Assembly: GCA_964458015.1 (NCBI GenBank)
Contig: CAYWGR010000060.1
Coordinates: forward strand, 1-28,779
DNA length: 28,779 bases
Direction of reading: 5' to 3'
From: CAYWGR01 sp964458015
Lineage (GTDB): Bacteria > Planctomycetota > Planctomycetia > Pirellulales > Thermoguttaceae
Every line of letters begins with the position of its first letter. The first letter of the stretch is position 1. Shown here piece by piece: positions 23,241 to 28,779 of this stretch. The notes beneath the pieces are model-generated. The model was not told where the DNA came from and made no database searches. It worked only from the letters and a program-made list of their open reading frames with translations. Position numbers and translations under genes: made by a program.

Positions 23241-25684
23241 GTACGATGCCTTCTTCAAGTTCCGTCGGCAACTCCATCCAGATGGTCGCCATGGAGGTGA
23301 TCTCGGGAATGCTTGCCTCGGGCACGCCCGACGAGCTTGGCCGACGTCTCACCGAGCAATTGCGTGAACTGACCGGCGCGAGCACGGTGCAACTGGTGCG
23401 CCATGTGGACCCGCCCGAATTGCATGAGATCACGTCTTCCTGCCCGGTGCGGCGCAAGGCGATGTTCGACTATGAGGATCTTTGGGCATTGTGCCCCATT
23501 TGCAGTGCCGAACAACTGCCGCTGCGAACGGCAGACCTGCCCGCCGACCATCCCTTGCGTGAAATCCTCGTCCGCCAAAACGTGGAAAACCTGTTGCGTT
23601 TTCCATTGTCGGCCATGGGCGAGATGGTCGGCTATCTGCTGTTTACGAACATAGCGGCATTGGATCGCATTCAAGATGCCGTGAAGATTCTGACGGTCCT
23701 GGCTCCGCCCATCAGCCTGGTGTTTCGGAACGCCGTCACCAGGGAGCAGTTGGAGGTGCAATCGCATACGATCGAGGTGTATTCTCGCGAACTGGAAGCC
23801 CGCGTGTCGGAACGCACCGCCGAGTTGACCGAGGCCAACAAAACGTTGGCGGCCACTCAGCTTGAAGCCATCAAAGGCATGAAAGAAGCACAAGCATCGC
23901 GACGGCAGGCCGAACTGTTGAACGAGGCGCTGCAGCGCAGTGAAGTCGAACTGCGCGATGCCAACGCGGCGCTAATGAACCTGAACAACGAATTGCAGCG
24001 CGCCACGTTGGTAAAAAGCCAGTTCTTGGCGGCCATGAGCCACGAAATCCGCACGCCCTTGAACGCCGTGATCGGAATGACCGGCCTGCTGCTGGACACC
24101 GCACTCGATCCTCTGCAGCGTGAATACTCGGAAACCATCCGAGTCAGCAGCGAAATGCTTCTTTCGTTGATCAACAACATCCTCGACTTCTCGAAAATCG
24201 AAGCCGAGAAAATGGACCTGGAACGCCAGCCGTTCGAGCTGAACATCTGTCTTGAAGAGGCCGTCGATCTGGTGAATCTGCGCGCGATCGAGAAAGGCAT
24301 CGAACTGGGGTACTCGCTCGACGGCGAATTGCCCGCCGTCTTGATCGGCGACGTCACACGATTAAGACAAATACTCGTGAATTTGCTGAGCAATGCGGTG
24401 AAATTCACCGACGTCGGCGAGGTTGCCGTTGCCGTGACCGGAAAGATTCTCGAAGGCGATAACTACGAGATTCAATTTCGGATTCGCGACACGGGGATCG
24501 GAATCGCGCCGGACCGTCAGGAGCGGTTGTTCCAAAGTTTCACGCAAATCGACGCCTCGATGAGCCGCCGGTTCGGCGGGACAGGCCTCGGATTGGCCAT
24601 TTGCCGGCGTTTGGTCGAATTGATGGGCGGCAAGATCGGCGTGCATAGCACCGGCATTCCCGGCGAGGGCGCGACGTTTCAGTTCACCGTCGTCATGATG
24701 AAAGCGCCGAATCAAGACATTCTCGACACCCATGAAAGGGCCACGTGCCTGAAAGACAAGCATGTGCTGATCGTCGACGATAACGAAGCGAACTGCAACA
24801 TTTTGGCCTCGCAACTCGCCCGATGGGATATGCGTTCCTTCGTCGCCCATACGGCGGAAGAGGCGCTCGCATTGCTTCAGACGGGTAAAATCTTCGATCT
24901 CGTGCTGCTCGATTATGCCTTGCCGACAATGAACGGGGTGATGCTGGCCGATCATATCAAGAGCATTGCCACCGTGGAAGCCGTTCCGCTGATCCTCCTC
25001 TCCTCCTGCATGGTTGCGAACAAGGAATCGGAATCGACCAGCTTTGCCGCCCGATTGCTGAAGCCTGTCACACATAAAAGGCTGCACAGCGTTCTATGCA
25101 CGGTATTGGGATCACATGTAGTTACACATGCAACACGCCAACACAAGGAAAACGTCGCCACGGAACCGCTGACGCTACGGATTTTGCTGGCCGAGGATAA
25201 TCCCATCAACCAGCGAGTGGCCATAAAAATGCTCGCACAACTAGGCTACCGCGCGGATTTGGTATCGAACGGATTGGAAGCATTGAAAGCCATTCAGGCC
25301 ATCCCCTACGACGTGATTTTGATGGATTGCCAAATGCCCGAGATGGACGGTTATGAAGCGACGCAACGGATACGGCAACACGAGGAAGAAAACGGCAAAG
25401 AACACATTCGCATCATCGCCATGACCGCCCATGCCATGCAAGGCGATCGCGAGCAGTGCTTGGCGGTCGGCATGGACGACTATTTAAGCAAGCCGGTGCG
25501 GCCGCACGAACTCAGCGAGGTGCTGAGGCGATGTCGGCCCATCAAGCAAACGCCATCCAGCGAGGCGGAAACCTTGGCCAACGGTAAAGCCGGCAACGGG
25601 CAACAAGACAACGTTGCCACCTCTCTCAGCAGGGCTGATCAGATTTCGGTAGGGCGGGTCGAGCGAAGCGATGGCCCGCCTTGA
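23237..25684 (+). CDS. Hybrid sensor histidine kinase: GAF, HisKA, HATPase, two receiver domains
   Basis: The product has about 815 residues. A GAF-like sensor region (about 15-170) contains three cysteines (69, 86, 89; CPIC) and is followed by a coiled coil (about 170-260). The kinase core has the phospho-acceptor His269 in MSHEIRTPLNAVIG, NLLSNAVKF, DTGIGIAP, LFQSFTQ and GGTGLGLAIC. Two receiver domains follow with phospho-acceptor Asp559 (LLDYALPTMNG) and Asp697 (LMDCQMPEMDG). There is no membrane helix, so the signal is sensed in the cytoplasm. GTG at 23237 overlaps the DUF1638 stop (GTGA); ATG at 23246 is an alternative. Co-translation with corrinoid genes suggests sensing of corrinoid or methyl status (inference). 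The last dozen residues (VGRVERSDGPP) are encoded by a dispersed palindrome. No output regulator is adjacent. Confidence 0.92.
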   Translation: MSTMPSSSSVGNSIQMVAMEVISGMLASGTPDELGRRLTEQLRELTGASTVQLVRHVDPPELHEITSSCPVRRKAMFDYEDLWALCPICSAEQLPLRTADLPADHPLREILVRQNVENLLRFPLSAMGEMVGYLLFTNIAALDRIQDAVKILTVLAPPISLVFRNAVTREQLEVQSHTIEVYSRELEARVSERTAELTEANKTLAATQLEAIKGMKEAQASRRQAELLNEALQRSEVELRDANAALMNLNNELQRATLVKSQFLAAMSHEIRTPLNAVIGMTGLLLDTALDPLQREYSETIRVSSEMLLSLINNILDFSKIEAEKMDLERQPFELNICLEEAVDLVNLRAIEKGIELGYSLDGELPAVLIGDVTRLRQILVNLLSNAVKFTDVGEVAVAVTGKILEGDNYEIQFRIRDTGIGIAPDRQERLFQSFTQIDASMSRRFGGTGLGLAICRRLVELMGGKIGVHSTGIPGEGATFQFTVVMMKAPNQDILDTHERATCLKDKHVLIVDDNEANCNILASQLARWDMRSFVAHTAEEALALLQTGKIFDLVLLDYALPTMNGVMLADHIKSIATVEAVPLILLSSCMVANKESESTSFAARLLKPVTHKRLHSVLCTVLGSHVVTHATRQHKENVATEPLTLRILLAEDNPINQRVAIKMLAQLGYRADLVSNGLEALKAIQAIPYDVILMDCQMPEMDGYEATQRIRQHEEENGKEHIRIIAMTAHAMQGDREQCLAVGMDDYLSKPVRPHELSEVLRRCRPIKQTPSSEAETLANGKAGNGQQDNVATSLSRADQISVGRVERSDGPP
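25651..25681. repeat. Dispersed GC palindrome forming the 3' end of the kinase gene
   Basis: GGCGGG (25653-25658) and CCCGCC (25675-25680) flank a TCGAGCGAAGCGA core. It is a REP-like sequence read in frame as the protein tail, with the stop codon immediately after. Confidence 0.7.
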
Positions 25685-25752
25685 ATTTTACCCCCTAAGT
25701 TAAAACGAACGATCCTAGTGTAAGTGATTCACGCTGTTGGGGTTTTATTTAG

Positions 25753-25832
25753 TGAGTGCCACTTGCTTTGCCAGTGTGGGATTCCTCGTGATTCCATACG
25801 GCGGCCAGCACTGGCAAAGCCAGTGGCACTCA
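25753..25832. repeat. 24-bp inverted repeat with internal hairpins
   Basis: Arms at 25753-25776 and 25809-25832 match with a single mismatch. The right arm itself contains CACTGGC-AAA-GCCAGTG, a perfect 7-bp hairpin. The element sits between the kinase gene and the terminator of the convergent operon and could block read-through. Confidence 0.8.
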
Positions 25833-25880
25833 ATAGGCGGCTTTTATATGATCCCACAATTACGAATCACTACACTAGAT

Positions 25881-25917
25881 AAAAAAGCCTTCCCACGAGA
25901 AATGGGAAGGCTTTTTT
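25881..25917 (-). terminator. Strong bidirectional rho-independent terminator
   Basis: An A6 run, a perfect GC-rich stem (AAGCCTTCCCA / TGGGAAGGCTT) and a T6 run make a textbook terminator usable on both strands. It lies 29 nt past the stop of the minus-strand dehydrogenase gene. Confidence 0.92.
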
Positions 25918-25945
25918 GTAAACTTCGCAATCGCACGCAAACCGA

Positions 25946-27112
25946 TTAAGCGGGGATATCGACCCACTGCTTCGTCTTCGCGCTTTCCAAAACAGCGTCG
26001 CAAACGCGCTGCGTGCGCATTGCTTCGCGCATCGTGGGATGAAACGCCGCGCCGCCTTCGATGCTGGTCAGGAAATCGTGCAGCCCGTTGATGAACGTAT
26101 GCTCGTAGCCGATCGTCGTGCCGGGCACCCAGTAGTTCTTCATGTAGGGATGCTCGGAATTCGTCACGTTGATCCGCTGCCAGCCGGTCAAGTGGCTTTC
26201 GATCTTCTTGCCCGTCAACGGGTCGGCATAGCGGAAGTACTGAAGAATATGCGGATCCTCGAGATCGAAGTAGACCGAGCCGTTCTCGCCGTTGAGCTCG
26301 AACGTGTTGAAGTTTTTGCGGCCGCGGGCGTAGCGGGTGCTCTCGAAGGTGCCGCAGGATCCGTTGGCAAACAAGGCCAGGAACATGCAGGCGTCGTCGA
26401 TCGTCACCGGCTCCATCTTGCCCGTCTCGGCGTGCTTGCGCTCCTTGATGAACGTTTCGGTGTAAGCGACGACCTTTTGGATAGGACCGTTGAGCCACTC
26501 GGCGGTGTCGATCGAGTGGGCCAATAGGTCGCCAGTGACGCCGGAGCCTGCCACTTTCGAGTCGAGCCGCCAGAGAGCCATGCCGCCCTGGGGCACATCG
26601 GCCGAAATCGTATAGTCTTGGTTATACAACGCACGGTAGTGGAACGGACGGCCGATGCGCCCTTCCTCGATCACCTGCTTGGCCAGCGAGATGGCCGGCA
26701 CGCGGCGATAGTTGAACGAAACCATGTTGGCCACGCCCGCTTTTTCGACGGCGGCCACCATCTCGGCCGCTTGGGCCGTGTTCATGGCCAGCGGCTTTTC
26801 GCAGACGACCATCTTGCCGGCCTCGGCCGCGCCGATCACCAGATCGTGATGCAGCGAGTTGGGCACGCAGACGTCGATCAAATCGATGTCGGGCCGAGCC
26901 ACCAGCTTCTTCCAATCCAACTCCATCGACTCGTAGCCCCAGGTGGCCGCGAATTTTTCGAGCTTGTCCTTTTCTTCCGGCCGCGCACAACAGGCCTTGA
27001 GCACAGGATGGTAGTCGTGCGGGAAGAAGTGGTTCACTTGGCAATAGGCGTTCGAGTGGGTCCGGCCCATGAAGCCGCAACCGATGATGCCGATGCGTAG
27101 AGGTTTCGTCAT
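25946..27112 (-). CDS. Gfo/Idh/MocA-family NAD(P)-dependent sugar dehydrogenase
   Basis: The product has 388 residues. The N-terminal Rossmann fold contains IIGCGFMG (9-16), followed by the EKP motif (Glu105-Lys106-Pro107) and, in the C-terminal alpha/beta domain, GDLLAHSID with the catalytic pair His199 and Asp202. Family members oxidise or reduce sugars and inositols with a nucleotide cofactor; in planctomycetes many copies serve polysaccharide breakdown. ATG at 27112 is chosen because AAGGA precedes it at good spacing; the longer frame starts inside a heptamer repeat. It is the last gene of a minus-strand unit with the sugar isomerase-like gene; the four-helix-bundle gene sits between them. 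There is no signal peptide, so it is cytoplasmic. Confidence 0.93.
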   Translation of the reverse strand: MTKPLRIGIIGCGFMGRTHSNAYCQVNHFFPHDYHPVLKACCARPEEKDKLEKFAATWGYESMELDWKKLVARPDIDLIDVCVPNSLHHDLVIGAAEAGKMVVCEKPLAMNTAQAAEMVAAVEKAGVANMVSFNYRRVPAISLAKQVIEEGRIGRPFHYRALYNQDYTISADVPQGGMALWRLDSKVAGSGVTGDLLAHSIDTAEWLNGPIQKVVAYTETFIKERKHAETGKMEPVTIDDACMFLALFANGSCGTFESTRYARGRKNFNTFELNGENGSVYFDLEDPHILQYFRYADPLTGKKIESHLTGWQRINVTNSEHPYMKNYWVPGTTIGYEHTFINGLHDFLTSIEGGAAFHPTMREAMRTQRVCDAVLESAKTKQWVDIPA

Positions 27113-27141
27113 AGATAAATGTCCTTGTGTGAGGTGGAGAA

Positions 27142-27176
27142 AATGTTCAATGTCCAATATCCAATGTTCAATGATA
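27142..27176 (+). repeat. Heptamer array AATGTYC, left end of the four-helix-bundle unit
   Basis: Five units in a row: AATGTTC, AATGTCC, AATATCC, AATGTTC, AATGATA. The array is 35 bp and is an inverted match to the array at 27617-27651. Confidence 0.88.
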
Positions 27177-27194
27177 TGGAGTAATGGATTTGGG

Positions 27195-27596
27195 TCAGTC
27201 CTTTTTTAGTTTTGTTTTTCGGAAAATGCAGGAGAAAATCAAATTCAATTCGTGTGCCTCTTTCCAATGCAGACGCGAAATATCCCTGCTGGCTGGTAAA
27301 GCGGCGGCAAGCATTCGCAGCCAATGCTTGGTCTCACGCACTTCCCGATTGCATACACTGATTCGATAGCAAAACTCTTTCCGCGAACCCGCCTCGCTCG
27401 CTTCGCAATAATTCGCTCCAACACTTGTTCCAGCACGAACTAACTGCGTGATCAATGGCCGCGTTACAGCGTCCAACGGAATGCTTCTAGCGAATGTAAT
27501 TATCTTTTCACCGAAACATGCCGTTCTTTCCGCAAGATCATAGGCGTGTTTTTCCGGATTCCCATTCTTTTCTGTCGCCAATGGCTCAACCGCCAT
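27195..27596 (-). CDS. Four-helix-bundle protein (23S rRNA intervening-sequence protein family)
   Basis: The product has 133 residues with the features of the small family named after proteins encoded in 23S rRNA intervening sequences: AYDLAERTACFGEKIITFARSIP in the first helix, LITQLVRAGTSVGANYCEASEAGSRKEFCYRI in the second and third, and REVRETKHWLRML in the fourth, ending in a basic tail. The family forms pentameric helical bundles; DGR accessory proteins (Avd) are distant relatives. Function is unknown. No rRNA gene is present here. The gene stands between two inverted heptamer arrays within an otherwise consistent sugar-enzyme operon, in the same direction, so it looks like an inserted unit. 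GGGTGA lies just upstream of the ATG. Confidence 0.85.
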   Translation of the reverse strand: MAVEPLATEKNGNPEKHAYDLAERTACFGEKIITFARSIPLDAVTRPLITQLVRAGTSVGANYCEASEAGSRKEFCYRISVCNREVRETKHWLRMLAAALPASRDISRLHWKEAHELNLIFSCIFRKTKLKKD

Positions 27597-27616
27597 AAAT
27601 CACCCGGCAAACAATC

Positions 27617-27651
27617 TTGTACATTGGTCATTGTACATTGGACATTTTTCA
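27617..27651 (-). repeat. Heptamer array, right end of the four-helix-bundle unit
   Basis: On the plus strand: TTGTACA, TTGGTCA, TTGTACA, TTGGACA, TTTTTCA. Read on the minus strand the units become AATGTAC/AATGACC-type, the same family as the left array. It ends directly before the isomerase stop codon (27652-27654). Confidence 0.88.
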
Positions 27652-28704
27652 TTATTCTTTCCATCCATGCGCGTCGCGCACCCCGACCATCGCGCAAAGA
27701 ATGTCGTTCCAGGTGTCTCGCTTCATCATCGTGGCATTGGGGAACATGCAGCCGTCCCAGCAAATGTGGCGGAAGTTATGGGTCAGCCGTCCGCTGCCGT
27801 CGCGAAGCCAGAAGCCGGCGCAACGAACGATGTCGAGCTTGCCATTGGGGTCGGTGGCCAAACAGTGACGGCCGGTCTTGTCATGCGATCCGGAGCCATG
27901 CACCGTGCCGTCGTTTTGGGCCACATGGAAATCGATCGTCCAGGGCCTCAACGCCGTGGTCAGCGTCGTGTAGGCTTTATCGAATGCGGCCTGATCGCTC
28001 CAATCGAAGCCTTCGGGCAACAGGGCGTCTTCGGGCGCGTTGTAGCCCATCAGATAAAGCAGCGTATGCGCCATGTCGGCTTGGAAACCGAGCGTTTCCG
28101 GACGATCGACCAGTTCCAACAGTTCCATCATGCGCCGCCAACTGTGCATGCCGCCCCAGCAAATTTCGCCTTCGGCCGCCAAACGCTCGCCATGATCCTC
28201 GGCAATGTCGCAAGCCTCGCGGAAGGTGTCGGCGATCCGTCTTTGGTTCTCGGCGGGGTCGGCAAGCCACTCGGCAACGCCGCACGACGAGTCGATCCGC
28301 ACGGCGCCGTTCGGGCGAATGCCCAACTGGCGCAATTCCAAGGCGATGCGGCAGCCCTTGCGCACTTGGGTGAGAAACTGCTTGCGATCTGCTGCGCTGC
28401 CCATCGCCGAACCGCCGCCCGTGGGCGCCCAAATCGGAGCGACCACCGTTCCAATTTCCAAGTTGCGCGACCTGGCCTTGTCGGCCAATACCTTGATTTG
28501 ATCCGAGGTAGAGTCGATGCTGATATGCGGCTCGAAGAGGAACAGATCGAAGCCGTCGAACTTAACGCCCTCGAACTCGGCGCTGGCCGTCAGATCGAGC
28601 ATGGTGTCCAAGTCGATAGGCGGCTCGCCGCCTTGCCCTTTGCCAACGACGCCGGGCCACGCTGCGTTATGAAGCTTGGGGTAATTATTCGCATGCTCGC
28701 TCAT
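27652..28704 (-). CDS. Sugar phosphate isomerase/epimerase-like TIM-barrel protein
   Basis: The product has 350 residues with the pattern of the xylose-isomerase-like (AP endonuclease 2) TIM-barrel family: FEGVKFDGFDLFLFEPH near 45-60, GTVVAPIWAPTGGGSAMG, then Glu/His metal-ligand candidates in AAEGEICWGGMHSW, LGFQADMAHTLLYL and WTIDFHVAQNDG. Such enzymes isomerise or epimerise sugars, or act on 3-keto sugars, using a divalent metal. No signal peptide is seen, so it is cytoplasmic. AGGA precedes the ATG at good spacing. It is the first gene of the unit with the Gfo/Idh/MocA dehydrogenase, a pairing common in sugar catabolism. The substrate is unknown. Confidence 0.85.
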   Translation of the reverse strand: MSEHANNYPKLHNAAWPGVVGKGQGGEPPIDLDTMLDLTASAEFEGVKFDGFDLFLFEPHISIDSTSDQIKVLADKARSRNLEIGTVVAPIWAPTGGGSAMGSAADRKQFLTQVRKGCRIALELRQLGIRPNGAVRIDSSCGVAEWLADPAENQRRIADTFREACDIAEDHGERLAAEGEICWGGMHSWRRMMELLELVDRPETLGFQADMAHTLLYLMGYNAPEDALLPEGFDWSDQAAFDKAYTTLTTALRPWTIDFHVAQNDGTVHGSGSHDKTGRHCLATDPNGKLDIVRCAGFWLRDGSGRLTHNFRHICWDGCMFPNATMMKRDTWNDILCAMVGVRDAHGWKE

Positions 28705-28779
28705 ATTAAGTCCTCGTTTGTTTAACTCCCCTTTAAGCCCCCGTTTGTTTGGCGCCCCTCGCCCCCCAGGGGGAGAGGG

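Larger units (their letters stand above)
27142..27651. mobile_element. Putative 510-bp mobile unit carrying the four-helix-bundle gene
   Basis: Two 35-bp inverted arrays, each of five AATGTNC-type heptamers (27142-27176 and 27617-27651), bracket the four-helix-bundle gene. The right array abuts the stop codon of the isomerase-like gene. The unit has no transposase, so movement would need help in trans. Mobility is inferred from structure and position only. Confidence 0.5.

Noticed and set aside
27195..27596. Diversity-generating retroelement accessory gene (avd)
   Set aside because: No reverse transcriptase, template repeat or variable repeat is present; the sequence fits the IVS-type four-helix family better.

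Overview
The window looks like a chromosomal segment of a planctomycete, probably a Pirellulales-like lineage. This is inferred from gene content, not from a marker gene: a secreted 3-keto-disaccharide hydrolase (DUF1080) protein, a YfbK-type VWA protein beside an ECF sigma factor, TPR/ExbB/ExbD clusters, a Gfo/Idh/MocA dehydrogenase with a sugar isomerase-like TIM barrel, and many dispersed palindromes. No rRNA, tRNA, CRISPR array or phage was seen.

Layout. 1-1015 (minus): a DUF1080 protein followed by a truncated YihX-like HAD phosphatase. 1356-1840: a type II toxin-antitoxin pair. 2031-3866: ilvD (valine/isoleucine synthesis). 4054-5638: a small unknown gene, a bacteriohemerythrin and a divergent PilZ protein. 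5711-8009 (minus): two membrane-anchored proteins that share a repeated domain. 8234-10989: an ECF sigma factor and a membrane VWA protein. 11110-17754: two TPR proteins, then an ExbB-like channel and two ExbD-like proteins, probably a proton-driven envelope machine. 17953-18891 (minus): a XerD-like recombinase. 19231-20710: a YhaM-like OB/HD nuclease and a YbjQ-family protein. 20918-25684: four tightly overlapping genes encoding a corrinoid protein, a UroD/MtaA-like protein, a DUF1638 protein and a GAF hybrid histidine kinase. 25946-28704 (minus): sugar isomerase-like protein, four-helix-bundle protein and Gfo/Idh/MocA dehydrogenase, ending at a strong terminator.

The most interesting parts are: (i) the corrinoid/UroD/DUF1638/hybrid-kinase operon, in which the UroD-like protein lacks the cysteines expected of a zinc thiol methyltransferase; (ii) a 510-bp unit holding the four-helix-bundle gene between two inverted arrays of five heptamers each, sitting inside an otherwise coherent sugar operon; (iii) other 7-nt-periodic arrays with different units upstream of several start codons; (iv) palindromic repeats that have become the C-terminal ends of two large proteins.

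Most start codons were moved inward from the longest open frame on the basis of ribosome-binding sites, overlapping stop/start codons and protein N-termini.
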